Positions 15,733 to 24,518 are shown, numbered from the stretch's first letter. The stretch is DNA of 64,000 nucleotides from Nocardia pseudobrasiliensis NBRC 108224 (GCF_001613105.1 NZ_BDBS01000034.1:1-64000); one strand, 5' to 3'. Program-made: numbers and translations. Notes: generated by a model not told the origin, from the sequence alone.

Positions 15733-16268
15733 TCGACGGGCGGCCTCGGGCGGTGGTGCTGGTCGTGACCGCGGTGATCTCATCCGTCGCTCTCACCGCT
15801 TGCGATAGCGACTCGTCTCCGTCGCCGCGGACAACCTCGGTCGCGACTCCACCTCCTGGGCCAATGCCGACATTCGATCCGTGCAAGACGGTGCCAGAGA
15901 ATGTGCTCGAGGGGCACGGTCTCACTGCAACCCTGACTATCCCCAGGGGAGAGAACGAGTTGGGGATGGACCGTAACGGGTGCGTGATCGGCAAGGGGGA
16001 GGAGCCGAAACGGCTCCTGTGGGGCTTCTATGTCACCGATCGCAATGTCGAGTACCTGAAGGCAGTTTCGGCTGATCAGCCGTTCCGTGAAACAACGATC
16101 GACGGCAGACGTACCGGCGTTCTGGGGCCGAGCAAGATCGGCGAGTGCAAGGCGTTGGCGAATCTGTCAGGAGGGGGCGGGATCCTGGTTTCGGGTCAGT
16201 TCGTCGAAGATCCATGCGCGAGGGTGATCGACATGGCGAACACGCTTATCCCCTTCCTCCCCAGGTGA
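15729..16268 (+). CDS. DUF3558-type lipoprotein
   Basis: A 179-residue lipoprotein: an N-terminal hydrophobic helix ends in the lipobox LTAC (Cys25), followed by a Ser/Pro/Thr-rich linker, then a domain beginning FDPCKTVPENVL, typical of the mycobacterial and nocardial DUF3558 family. Additional cysteines in the NGCVIG, GECKAL and EDPCARV segments suggest two disulfides in the exported domain. The GTG start overlaps the upstream stop by 4 bp, coupling it to the large type VII-associated protein. It may be a surface partner or immunity factor for that protein (inference only). Confidence 0.75.
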   Translation: MIDGRPRAVVLVVTAVISSVALTACDSDSSPSPRTTSVATPPPGPMPTFDPCKTVPENVLEGHGLTATLTIPRGENELGMDRNGCVIGKGEEPKRLLWGFYVTDRNVEYLKAVSADQPFRETTIDGRRTGVLGPSKIGECKALANLSGGGGILVSGQFVEDPCARVIDMANTLIPFLPR

Positions 16269-16286
16269 CATCGGTATCGTTGAGGG

Positions 16287-17654
16287 ATGTCGTCGACGCC
16301 GGAGCGGATCCCGGCCGATGGATCCGCGCCGGTTTCGGTTGATCGGGTGGGTGCTCGGCTCGTTGTGTTCTCGTTTGTGGACAATGCGGGGATTACTCGG
16401 GTGAAAACCGTTCCGATGCATCGGCTTTCGCGGGCGGCTCAGTATGGGGTCGGGGCCTCGCCTACCTTCGATGTGTTCAGTTTCGACGATGTGATGAATC
16501 CGGGGCGGTATGTGTCCGGACCGGACGGGGATTTGCGGGTGGTGCCGGATCTGGGGCGGCTGGTCGAGTTGGTGTGTCAGCCGGGGTGGGCTTGGGCGCC
16601 TGCGGACAAGTACACCCAGGAGGGTGAGCGTCATCCGGGGTGCCAGCGGCACTTCGCGGCTCGTCAGGTCGAGGCGGCGGGGCGGGCGGGGTTGCGGTTG
16701 TCGATGGCGTTCGAGACCGAATGGGCTCTGGGCGTGGATGATTCGGCATTCGTTCCGGTTGTGACCGGGCCGGGGTACGGCATCATCCGGCTCGGGCAGG
16801 TCGCCGATTACGCCTGCGATCTGGTCGATGCGCTGGAGCGGCAGGGGGTGAGCGTGGAGCAGTTCCATCCCGAATACGCGCTCGCGCAATTGGAACTGTC
16901 GGTCGCGCCGGCCGATCCGGTCGCCGCGGCCGATGACGCGGTGCTGGTGCGCCATACGATTCGCCAGGTGAGCCTGCGGCACGGGTGGCGGGCCTCGCTC
17001 GCGCCGTGCATCGATCCCGACGGCGCGGGCTCGGGGGCGCATGTGCATCTGTCGCTGCACGACGAGCGGGGTCCGCTGTTGACCGGCGGCGAGGGGCCCT
17101 ACGGCCTGCGGCCGGTCGGCGAGGCCTTCCTGGCGGGTGTGCTGCGTGAGTTGCCCGCCCTGGTCGCGGTCGGCGCGGGGAATCCGGCCAGTTTCCTGCG
17201 ACTGCTGCCCTCGCGCTGGGCGGGCGCGTGGCAGTGCTGGGGACGGGAGACCCGGGAGGCGGCGCTGCGGCTGATCACCGGAGTGGCGGGGACCGAGCGG
17301 TGGGCGGCCAATGCCGAGGTGAAATGCCTTGATGCGACCGGTAATCCGTATCTGGTCGTCGGCTCGGTGATCGCCGCCGGACTGGCGGGCGTCGCCGAAG
17401 AACTGCGACTGCCGCCCGAAATCCACGGTGACCCCGCCGGTTTCGACGAGGCGCGGCGCACGACGGCCGGTGTCGCGCGACTGCCCGCCACGGCGGCGGA
17501 GGCGGCCGAACGGCTGGCCGAATCGAAGGTGCTCGCCGAGGCGATGGGACCGCAGCTACACGACTCGTTGCTGACCGTGCGCCGCGCCGAGGCCGAACGC
17601 TACGGCCGCACGGGAGCGGTGGAACTGGTCGAACTGACCCGCTGGCGGTTCTGA
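16287..17654 (+). CDS. Glutamine-synthetase-like protein (FluG/NodGS C-terminal type)
   Basis: A 455-residue glutamine-synthetase-fold ligase. It has the beta-grasp N-terminal domain, the MAFETEWAL segment that supplies metal-binding Glu, an HxH motif in GAHVHLSLHDE near residues 250-262, and the N-P-A-S-F-L-R-LLPSR-type arginine signature near residue 295. Length matches GlnA-like amine ligases (gamma-glutamylpolyamine or ethanolamide synthetases) rather than the assimilatory enzyme. One base separates it from an amidohydrolase gene. In fungi FluG and plant NodGS these same two domains are fused in the opposite order. The substrate is unknown; an amine or amino acid is likely to be glutamylated. 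Codon use in the first 400 bases is unusually rich in G-ending, T-containing codons. Confidence 0.78.
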   Translation: MSSTPERIPADGSAPVSVDRVGARLVVFSFVDNAGITRVKTVPMHRLSRAAQYGVGASPTFDVFSFDDVMNPGRYVSGPDGDLRVVPDLGRLVELVCQPGWAWAPADKYTQEGERHPGCQRHFAARQVEAAGRAGLRLSMAFETEWALGVDDSAFVPVVTGPGYGIIRLGQVADYACDLVDALERQGVSVEQFHPEYALAQLELSVAPADPVAAADDAVLVRHTIRQVSLRHGWRASLAPCIDPDGAGSGAHVHLSLHDERGPLLTGGEGPYGLRPVGEAFLAGVLRELPALVAVGAGNPASFLRLLPSRWAGAWQCWGRETREAALRLITGVAGTERWAANAEVKCLDATGNPYLVVGSVIAAGLAGVAEELRLPPEIHGDPAGFDEARRTTAGVARLPATAAEAAERLAESKVLAEAMGPQLHDSLLTVRRAEAERYGRTGAVELVELTRWRF

Positions 17655-17655
17655 G

Positions 17656-18756
17656 ATGGATATCGAGCTCATCGACGCGCACTGCCACGGCATCGTGGCG
17701 GCCGATCCGGACCGATCGCAGTTCGAGGCGATGCTCGGCGAGGGACGGCGCGGCAGCTTCGGCTCGGCGCTGGGACTGGCCCTACGGCGTTGGTGCGCAC
17801 CACTTCTCGACCTGCCCGCCCATGCCGAACCGGAGCGGTATCTCGCCCGCCGGGCCGAACTGGGCTGGCGGGAGGTCTCGGCGCGGCTGCTGCGCGCGGC
17901 CGGTGTGTCGCGATGGTTGGTGGACACCGGATACGGTTTCGCCCCGGCCTTCGTCGACCTGTGCGGCGGTCCGGTCGGCGAGATCGTGCGCATCGAATCC
18001 GTCGCCGAACGCGTAGTCGCCGAATACGGCCTGACCGCCACAGTTTTCGACGAGATCGAACGGGCGCTGCGCGAAAGCGCCAGGAGCGCTGTCGGTTTGA
18101 AGTCCGTCGCCGCCTACCGCTGCGGGCTCGACTTCCCGGGCCACGGCATCCCGCCGTCCACCTCCGCGCTGTCGGGCACCCGGCTGACCGATCCGCGCAT
18201 GCTGAGCTGGTTGGTCGGACTGGCCGCTCGCATCTCCGCCGAGTCCGGACTGCCACTGCAATTCCACACCGGATTCGGCGACACCGACCTACGGCTGCAT
18301 CGCGCGGATCCCTTGCTGCTCACCGACTTTCTACGCGCCACCGAGGATTCCGGCGCGACGGTGGTGCTGCTGCACTGCTGGCCGTACCATCGCAACGCCG
18401 CCTATCTGGCCAATGTCTTCTCCCATGTGTACCTGGACCTGGGATTGACGATTCCCCATGTCGGACAGCGTGCTTCGGCGATACTGGCCGAGGCGCTGGA
18501 GCTGGCCCCGTTCGACCGGCTGTGCTACTCGTCGGATGGCTGCGGCCTCGCGGAACTGCACTACCTGGGCGCGCGACTGTGGCGGCGCGGCCTGGGACGA
18601 GTGCTCGACGAGTGGATCGCCGACGACGCCATTACCACCGCCGATGCGGACGCGCTCATCGCCGCGGTCGCGGCGGGCAATGCCGCGCGCCTGTATCCGG
18701 CCGCGACACCCCGGCCCGGCGCTGGGCCGAATTCGCCGCCGCTGCCGCTACGCTGA
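17656..18756 (+). CDS. Amidohydrolase family protein (FluG/NodGS N-terminal type)
   Basis: A 366-residue TIM-barrel metal-dependent hydrolase (amidohydrolase 2). The HxH metal motif is in IDAHCHG (residues 7-11), a further His lies in LQFHTGFGD, another in LLHCWPYH, and the final Asp in CYSSDGCG. Together with the adjacent glutamine-synthetase-like protein it reproduces the FluG/NodGS domain pair as two polypeptides. It may release an amine or acid from an amide that the ligase re-glutamylates, or the reverse. Four bases separate it from the next alpha/beta hydrolase gene, so the three form an operon. Confidence 0.78.
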   Translation: MDIELIDAHCHGIVAADPDRSQFEAMLGEGRRGSFGSALGLALRRWCAPLLDLPAHAEPERYLARRAELGWREVSARLLRAAGVSRWLVDTGYGFAPAFVDLCGGPVGEIVRIESVAERVVAEYGLTATVFDEIERALRESARSAVGLKSVAAYRCGLDFPGHGIPPSTSALSGTRLTDPRMLSWLVGLAARISAESGLPLQFHTGFGDTDLRLHRADPLLLTDFLRATEDSGATVVLLHCWPYHRNAAYLANVFSHVYLDLGLTIPHVGQRASAILAEALELAPFDRLCYSSDGCGLAELHYLGARLWRRGLGRVLDEWIADDAITTADADALIAAVAAGNAARLYPAATPRPGAGPNSPPLPLR

Positions 18757-18760
18757 CCGC

Positions 18761-19627
18761 GTGATTTCAACCGCGCCGCAGACGATTACGCTGCCCGGGG
18801 GCCACATAGCCGGATACGCCGAATACGGCGCACGCGACGGCAGCCCGGTGCTCTACTGCCACGGCATCCCGGGCTCACGCCTGGAGGCGCTGGCGCTGGA
18901 CGCGGCGGGTGCGGACGCCGGCCTGCGCATCATCGCCCCCGATCGACCCGGAATGGGCATGTCGTCGTATATCGCGCGGCCGCGGGTGGCTGATTGGGCG
19001 AATATCGTGGCGGCGCTGACCGATCGGCTCGGCCTGGAGCGATTCGCGGTCGTCGGCGTGTCGGGCGGCGGGCCGTACGCGCTGGCGTGTGCGCACGGTT
19101 TGGCGGATCGGGTGAGCGCGGTGGTTCTGGTGAGTTCGATCGGTCCGATCGACGCGGAAACCGGTGAGCCGCGGAACCTGCTGATGCTGCGGCGTTTTCC
19201 ATTCCTGGCCAGGCCCGTGGCGGCGCGGCTGGCGGCGCGGGTGCGGCGGCCGGGCGGGGTGGCCGGGATGGTTGCCGAGATGCCGGCGGTGGATCGGGAC
19301 AAGGTGACCGAACATCCCGAGGTGCTGATGGAACTGTCGGCCAATGTGGCCGAGGCCTTTCGGCAGGGCAGCCGCGGCGTCGCGGCGGATATGCGATTGT
19401 TGTTCGCCAGGGACTGGGGTTTCCGGCTCGCGGATATCACGAACCCGGTGCAGATTTGGCACGGCGACGGGGATCGAAACGTCCCCGTCGCCGATGCGCA
19501 CCGACTTGCCGCCGAACTTCCTTGCGGCCGAGCGATTGTCGTTCCCGATGCCGGGCACCTATTGGTCGTGGAGCACGCCGAGACGATTCTGGCGGCGATG
19601 CACGCCGGTGAACCCGGTCGAGCCTGA
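18761..19627 (+). CDS. Alpha/beta hydrolase
   Basis: A 288-residue protein with the alpha/beta-hydrolase fold: HG motif in YCHGIPGSR (oxyanion region), nucleophile elbow G-V-S-G-G, acid in WHGDGDRNVP, and base His in DAGHLLVVEH near the C-terminus. The GTG at 18761 is taken because it follows the preceding stop by four bases and sits directly before the start of the conserved domain; the frame is open upstream but only as a shadow of the amidohydrolase gene. Probably part of the FluG-like operon; substrate unknown. Confidence 0.8.
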   Translation: MISTAPQTITLPGGHIAGYAEYGARDGSPVLYCHGIPGSRLEALALDAAGADAGLRIIAPDRPGMGMSSYIARPRVADWANIVAALTDRLGLERFAVVGVSGGGPYALACAHGLADRVSAVVLVSSIGPIDAETGEPRNLLMLRRFPFLARPVAARLAARVRRPGGVAGMVAEMPAVDRDKVTEHPEVLMELSANVAEAFRQGSRGVAADMRLLFARDWGFRLADITNPVQIWHGDGDRNVPVADAHRLAAELPCGRAIVVPDAGHLLVVEHAETILAAMHAGEPGRA

Positions 19628-19645
19628 GGCGCTCGTCCTCGGCGA

Positions 19646-20005
19646 TCAGGAATTGGCCTCGCGGTAGGCCTCGACGAGATCCTTGGGCAGGCGGCCGCGC
19701 GCGGAAACCTTACGGCCGGTCGTCTGCGCCCATTCGCGAATCTTGTTGGATTCCGCCTTGCTCAGACCCGACGCGGAGCCGGTGCCCGCGACGGCCTTGC
19801 GACCGCGGCGACCGCCGATGCGCCGCGCGGCGGAGGTGTAGGGGTCCACCGCGGCATAGAACTTGTCGCGGTTCTTCGCGCCCAACTCGATTTCGTATTC
19901 GATACCGTCGACCGCAAAGGTGATCGTCGGGTTGGGGACGATGTCGGTGTCGATCCGCTCGCCGGTCAGGTCGTCATAGGTTTCGACAATTGTCTTCTGC
20001 GCCAT
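19646..20005 (-). CDS. lsr2: Lsr2 nucleoid-associated protein
   Basis: A 119-residue Lsr2 homologue. N-terminal oligomerisation domain (residues 1-60, with VDGIEYEIEL and AAVDPYTSAARR), a basic linker with GGRRGRKA, and a C-terminal DNA-binding domain with REWAQTTGRKVSARGRLP, in which the RGR AT-hook-like motif inserts into the minor groove of AT-rich DNA. Lsr2 is the functional counterpart of H-NS: it bridges DNA and silences horizontally acquired genes. No ribosome site precedes the ATG, but a TAGTCT hexamer lies six bases before it, suggesting a leaderless transcript. Confidence 0.93.
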   Translation of the reverse strand: MAQKTIVETYDDLTGERIDTDIVPNPTITFAVDGIEYEIELGAKNRDKFYAAVDPYTSAARRIGGRRGRKAVAGTGSASGLSKAESNKIREWAQTTGRKVSARGRLPKDLVEAYREANS

Positions 20006-20011
20006 TCGGCA

Positions 20012-20017
20012 AGACTA
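20012..20017 (-). promoter_or_regulatory. Candidate -10 box of leaderless lsr2 promoter
   Basis: On the minus strand a TAGTCT hexamer ends six bases before the lsr2 ATG, which would place the transcription start at the A of the start codon. No clear -35 box is seen. Leaderless mRNAs are common in mycobacteria and relatives. Confidence 0.35.
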
Positions 20018-20487
20018 GCATCTCTTCGGCGTCGCTTTTCCCGGTCCGCGGTGCGCCTTTGTTCGTGTAATTTCGGGCGTTGCATGATCGGCAGGCGCCC
20101 AGGTGGGAACGGGGTAGTGCGGGATGCGCAGGTGAGAGCCGATCGAATCATCGCGCGGTTGTCCGATTCGCCACCGATCGAAATAGACCGCCCCCCGTGT
20201 ACCCCCGTGCCGGACGATCCGGGATGGGTGTGGTAATGCCCCGGGATGCTCATTTTGTCGTGTCATGTGCATCGACCAGCGGCCTTTTCCGTCCTATTCC
20301 CGAGGTTGTGTGGCGGATGCGTCGACGGATCGATCACCGGTGGTGCCTGACCGCGCTCGGATGAGTATATCGCTTGTGTCGCAACGTATTCGGTGAACGA
20401 ATCGGTCGGGGACCGTCCGCTGTGGCACCATGAGCGCCGAAGTGTGGCTCGATGCCCGCCGGTCAGCACGTCTTTGTGCACTTTGTC

Positions 20488-20504
20488 TGATACTTGCTGT
20501 ATCA
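20488..20504. promoter_or_regulatory. Palindromic operator candidate TGATAC-N5-GTATCA
   Basis: Perfect 6-bp arms around TTGCT, 120 bp before the secreted lipase gene. The form fits a TetR- or GntR-type regulator site. No such regulator is adjacent, so a distal factor is expected. Confidence 0.5.
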
Positions 20505-20623
20505 CCTCCGTGAAACTGCAGATACCGAGATAGTTCCGATTGGTGTGATGTGGATTGCACCACAGGTAGGTGTGCCAGCTCACATGCGGCCGCCCGCCAT
20601 CGCACCGGTAGAAGAGAGAGTCG

Positions 20624-21907
20624 ATGTTTGCACGTCTCGGGCAGGCGGCCGTTGTGGCCCTGGGCGCCTGCTTGATGGTCGCCGCGGCGACGACCGTTCG
20701 AGCGGATCCGGATCCCCGGCCGCCGTTGGCGATTCCCAGTGAGCAACAGATCTATCCCGCGGTGGTGCCGTTGACACCACCGGAACACGACCCCTGGTAC
20801 GACGATCCCGTCGATCTGGCCGAGTTGAACAACGGCGATATCGTGCGCACTCGCGAGGTGCAGTCCTATGTGCTCGGTATCCCGATTCCGGTGACCACCA
20901 AGCAGATTCTGTATCGCAGCACCGATGCCCACGATCAGCCCATCGTGACAGCGACCACGGTGCTGGTGCCGGGTATCCCGTGGACCGGTAGCCCGCGACC
21001 GCTGGTTTCCTATGAGGAGGCCATCGACAGCACCGCGCAGATCTGCAATCCCTCCTACACGCTGCGCGCGGGATTGTTCAAGGAGATCGCGCTGACCCAG
21101 TACTTCCTGGAACAGGGCATGGCCGTGGCCATTCCGGACTTCAACGGTAAGCGCAATGCCTGGCTCAGTTCGTCGGAGGGCCGCATGGTGCTCGACGGTA
21201 TTCGCGCGGCGCAGCGCGAACCCTCGCTGGGACTGCGAGATTCGGGAGTCGGACTCTACGGTTACTCCGGCGGCGGCAATGCCGCGGCATCGGCGGCCGA
21301 ACTCCATGCCTCCTATGCCCCCGAACTCCGCATTCTCGGATCGGCGCAGGGTGGCGTACTCGGCGACAAGGGCGCCGAAGTTGCCGGATTACTGGGCCCG
21401 ACAACCATTTACAACGTGGCCGCCCAGTGGGCGCTGTGGGCCATCGTCGGCGGATTGGCCAAGGACTATCCGGATATCCTGAAGCCGGAGGAGTTGCTCA
21501 CCCCCGAGGGTTTGGCGCATCTGAAGAACATCAGCGGTCGCTGCGTCTACACCGAGGTCGTCACGGGCCTGCTGAGTCCGCCGTTCACCGAATATCTGAC
21601 CGACCGCAATGCCATGGCGCGTCCGGAGATTCAGCGGTTGCTGCGCGACATCAGCTTCGGCAGTCCCGAACGCCGCCCGGATATTCCCATCCTCATGTGG
21701 CATTCGACCACCGACCAGCTCATCCCCCCGAATGCCATCCTCCCGGTGGAACAGGCCTACTGCCGCTCGGGGGTCAACCTGCGCTGGTTCACCGTACCCG
21801 CGAGCGAACACCTCTCCGCCGATGTCGAGGTGTGGCCCGCGGCCTCGGCCTGGCTGAGTTGGGTGCTGCGCGGCGGCGATCCGGGGCCGGTGCTCTGCCA
21901 GTCCTAG
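20624..21907 (+). CDS. Secreted lipase (secretory lipase family, LIP)
   Basis: A 427-residue exported hydrolase. An N-terminal hydrophobic signal (VVALGACLMVAAATTVRA, cleavage near residue 27) precedes a domain with the nucleophile elbow G-Y-S-G-G-G, an acid in WHSTTDQLIP and a base His in PASEHLSAD, the secretory-lipase (PF03583) layout found repeatedly in Nocardia and mycobacteria. Likely a triacylglycerol or ester lipase acting on host or environmental lipids. GAAGAGAGAG precedes the ATG. Preceded by a long regulatory region with a palindrome; its stop overlaps the convergent YhgE-like gene by 4 bp. Confidence 0.87.
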   Translation: MFARLGQAAVVALGACLMVAAATTVRADPDPRPPLAIPSEQQIYPAVVPLTPPEHDPWYDDPVDLAELNNGDIVRTREVQSYVLGIPIPVTTKQILYRSTDAHDQPIVTATTVLVPGIPWTGSPRPLVSYEEAIDSTAQICNPSYTLRAGLFKEIALTQYFLEQGMAVAIPDFNGKRNAWLSSSEGRMVLDGIRAAQREPSLGLRDSGVGLYGYSGGGNAAASAAELHASYAPELRILGSAQGGVLGDKGAEVAGLLGPTTIYNVAAQWALWAIVGGLAKDYPDILKPEELLTPEGLAHLKNISGRCVYTEVVTGLLSPPFTEYLTDRNAMARPEIQRLLRDISFGSPERRPDIPILMWHSTTDQLIPPNAILPVEQAYCRSGVNLRWFTVPASEHLSADVEVWPAASAWLSWVLRGGDPGPVLCQS

Positions 21908-23844
21908 GTCTCGATCTGCGGATGTAGCCGCGCCACGGTCCAGACGCGTTGCCTGCGCACGACGAGGGCCGTGGCGCCGAGGAAGGCCGCCAGGAATCCG
22001 GCCAGTACCAACACATCTCGGACGAGGTTGGCGGTGAGGCCGCCGGAGATTCCGACGCGCAGGGCATCGACCAGATAGGTCATCGGGAGCAGTGGATGGA
22101 CCGCGCGGAACGGAGCCGGGGTGGTCTCGACGGGATACAGGCCACCGCAGGCGGTGAGCTGCACGATGAGCAGTACCAGTGACAGTCCCTCGCCGATGGC
22201 CCCGAGCGCGACGCGCAGAAAGTGGTCGATGGCCACGAACGCCCCGGCCGCCAGGATCAGCACCGCCGCGACCGAGATCGGATGCACCGCGTCCAGGTGT
22301 AGTCCGAAATGTACTGCGGCGTAGAGGATTACGCCGCCTACCGCGGCGATCGCGGCCACCGGCAGCCATCCCGCCGCGGCCACGGTCAGCGAGCCGACCC
22401 GCCCGGCAAGCGCGCGCGGATTGAGCGGCCGGATGAACAGATAGGCCAGCAGACCCACCACCCACAGCGCGATGGAGAAGAAGAACGGGGCCAGGCCCCT
22501 GCCGTACACCCCGGCCGGATGCAGATTGTCCATGTTGATGCCGACGGGTGAGCCGAGTACGTCGGCGGCCTTCGCCGTCTGCTCGGCGCTGGTGTCCGGG
22601 ATCTTGTCCACCGCGCCGTCCACCACCCCGGCCAACTTCGTCGCACCGCCGTTCAGTTGATCGGCCGCGGTTCGCAATGTGTGCGAACCGGATTCGAGTG
22701 CGGTCAGGCCCGCGGTGATCTGCGTTGCGCCCGAACCGATTTGGCGGGTGCTCGACGAGATCGCCCGCAGCGGGCTGTCGGCGCCGGTGAGCGCGCTCTG
22801 CACGGGGCCGAAATCGGTCTGCACCTGTCCGGCCGCGGTGGCGGCCTGATCGGCGGCCGCCCTGGCGTGTTCGGCCGAGGCGGCCGCACCGCCCGCCGCG
22901 TCGGTGAGGGTCTGAGCGCGCTGCAGCGCGGTGGCGAGCAGTGGATCCAGGGCGAGTTCGGGGTGGGCGACGGCCAATTGCCGCAGCGCCGCGGTGGCAT
23001 CGTCGGCGCTCTGGCGGACCAGGGTGGTGCCGTCCTGGACCACGCCCATGGTCTGGGCGGCCGCGGCCGCGGCATTCGCGGCCGCGCCGACCGCGGCGGG
23101 CAGCGCGGTCGATCCGGATCCGGCCAGACTGTCGAGCGCCTGGTCGGCCCGGGTTCCGGCATCGGCCAGGCGTTGCAGGCCGTCGGTGATCCCGGCCGCG
23201 CCCGCCCGCGCCGCGGTCACGCCGTCGGTGAGCGAGACGCCGGTCTGCTGGGCGAGCACGGTGCCGTCGACCAGTGCGTGCGCACCGGTCGACGCGATCC
23301 GCAACTGCTGTTTCACCTGGGACAGCTCACCGTAGATGGCGCGCGCGTACGCGGCGTGGGCGGCGCTGTTCACCTGATCCTGTAGTTCCGATTTCGCGGC
23401 CTTGGCGATGATGCCGACGACGAAGTTGTTGGCGTCGTCGAGGGTGATGTCCAGGCTCGCCCGTTCCGGCGTCGGCTGCTGGGCGCTGACGAGTTTCGCG
23501 CTGAAATCGGACGGGACGGTCACGGTGAAGTAGTAGCGGCCGTGGGTGAGTCCGTCGCGGGCCCGGCGGGCGTCGACGAAATGCCATTGGAACGCCCCGG
23601 AGGCGCGCAGCTGATCGGTGAATTGCTTTCCGGCGTCGACCATCTGGCCGTTCGCCTCGGCCGCGTGATCCTGATTCACCACGGCGACGGGAATCTTGTC
23701 GGTGCGCCCGTAGGGATCCCAGTTCGACCACAGATACAGCGATCCGTACAGCAGCGGGATCAGCGCGAGCGCGATCGGCACCAACCGTCGCAACGGCCCG
23801 CGAAAGCGGCGGAACTCCAACAGCGCCAAGCGTAGGGCGGTCAT
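21904..23844 (-). CDS. YhgE/Pip-type ABC-2 family membrane protein
   Basis: A 646-residue membrane protein. One TM helix near residues 20-40, then a large extracytoplasmic region (about 40-430) with NQDHAA- and YYFTVTVPSDFS-type segments and long Ala-rich helices likely to form a coiled stalk, then five or six C-terminal TM helices (from about 455). This matches YhgE/Pip (ABC-2-like, RND-stalk-like) proteins. They serve as phage receptors in lactococci and are linked with type VII or lipid export in Gram-positives; the function here is unknown. The ATPase gene upstream overlaps by 4 bp, so it is the permease part of a transporter pair. Confidence 0.8.
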   Translation of the reverse strand: MTALRLALLEFRRFRGPLRRLVPIALALIPLLYGSLYLWSNWDPYGRTDKIPVAVVNQDHAAEANGQMVDAGKQFTDQLRASGAFQWHFVDARRARDGLTHGRYYFTVTVPSDFSAKLVSAQQPTPERASLDITLDDANNFVVGIIAKAAKSELQDQVNSAAHAAYARAIYGELSQVKQQLRIASTGAHALVDGTVLAQQTGVSLTDGVTAARAGAAGITDGLQRLADAGTRADQALDSLAGSGSTALPAAVGAAANAAAAAAQTMGVVQDGTTLVRQSADDATAALRQLAVAHPELALDPLLATALQRAQTLTDAAGGAAASAEHARAAADQAATAAGQVQTDFGPVQSALTGADSPLRAISSSTRQIGSGATQITAGLTALESGSHTLRTAADQLNGGATKLAGVVDGAVDKIPDTSAEQTAKAADVLGSPVGINMDNLHPAGVYGRGLAPFFFSIALWVVGLLAYLFIRPLNPRALAGRVGSLTVAAAGWLPVAAIAAVGGVILYAAVHFGLHLDAVHPISVAAVLILAAGAFVAIDHFLRVALGAIGEGLSLVLLIVQLTACGGLYPVETTPAPFRAVHPLLPMTYLVDALRVGISGGLTANLVRDVLVLAGFLAAFLGATALVVRRQRVWTVARLHPQIET

Positions 23845-24518
23845 TCGGCTACTCCTGTGGGCAGCTGGTCACGGTCGGCCGGGTGGGCGAGTTCGATCAC
23901 CACGGTGGTTTCCGGGTCGAGATCATCGGGGAGCTCGTCGGTGGCGGCCAGTACGGTCAGACCCCACTCGGTCAAGGTGCGCAGAGCCGACCAGACCGGT
24001 CCGGTGGTCACATCGTCGAGGACGAGCGCGCCCGGCCGCTCGGCCGCGGTCAGGGCCACGGCGAGCAGGGTCTGTTGGTCGGGTCGCAGCTCTCCGAGCG
24101 GAATATCCTGGGGTGGTTGAAATTCCAACAATTCGAAGACGGCTTCGATTGCGGTGCGGTCGATCTCACGCCCACCGATGAGCAGGCGTTCTCGGATCAG
24201 TTCGCGCACCGGCAGTTCGGGATCGAGCGATACCGCGGGTTCGGCGCGCGCGATCGCTACGAGTTCGCGGACCCGACGGCCCTGCTCGGGGACGCGATGA
24301 CCGCCGACGGCCAGTACGCCCGCGACCAGTCGCATGCGCCCGGCCAGGGCGAGCAGCAGGGAGGTTCGGCCCGAACCGCTCGGTCCGGTCACCACGCCCA
24401 GTTGCCCGGCCGCGATCGCCGCCGAAACCCCGTCGAACGCGCAACCGCGCGGACCACGTGCGCTGATACCGCGTGCCACCACTTCGACGCCGGCGAAGCC
24501 GGGAGATAACTGAGCCAC
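23841..24518 (-). CDS. Degenerate ABC transporter ATPase paired with YhgE protein
   Basis: About 225 residues of the ABC ATPase fold, but key motifs deviate. Walker A reads GPSGSGRTS, with Arg where the catalytic Lys should be. The LSGGQ signature is LGELRPDQQ, and Walker B is ALVLDDVTTG with Asp in the place of the catalytic Glu. The switch His is not evident. It therefore may bind nucleotide weakly and hydrolyse little. The GTG at 24518 is chosen as it begins just before the conserved fold; the frame stays open to 24620 but has no ribosome site there. Overlaps the YhgE-like gene by 4 bp. Confidence 0.75.
   Translation of the reverse strand: MAQLSPGFAGVEVVARGISARGPRGCAFDGVSAAIAAGQLGVVTGPSGSGRTSLLLALAGRMRLVAGVLAVGGHRVPEQGRRVRELVAIARAEPAVSLDPELPVRELIRERLLIGGREIDRTAIEAVFELLEFQPPQDIPLGELRPDQQTLLAVALTAAERPGALVLDDVTTGPVWSALRTLTEWGLTVLAATDELPDDLDPETTVVIELAHPADRDQLPTGVAE

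Larger units (their letters stand above)
20006..20623. other. 618-bp intergenic region between lsr2 and the lipase
   Basis: No convincing gene. Short open frames on both strands lack ribosome sites and coding character. It holds the lsr2 promoter at the left, a perfect palindrome at 20488-20504 and a weaker TGTGG-N6-CCACA dyad at 20549-20564 at the right, ahead of the secreted lipase. Less GC-biased than surrounding genes, especially 20360-20550. Confidence 0.6.

Noticed and set aside
20051..20364. Two short overlapping plus-strand frames in the gap after lsr2
   Set aside because: Arg-rich, no ribosome site, no conserved pattern; intergenic rather than coding.
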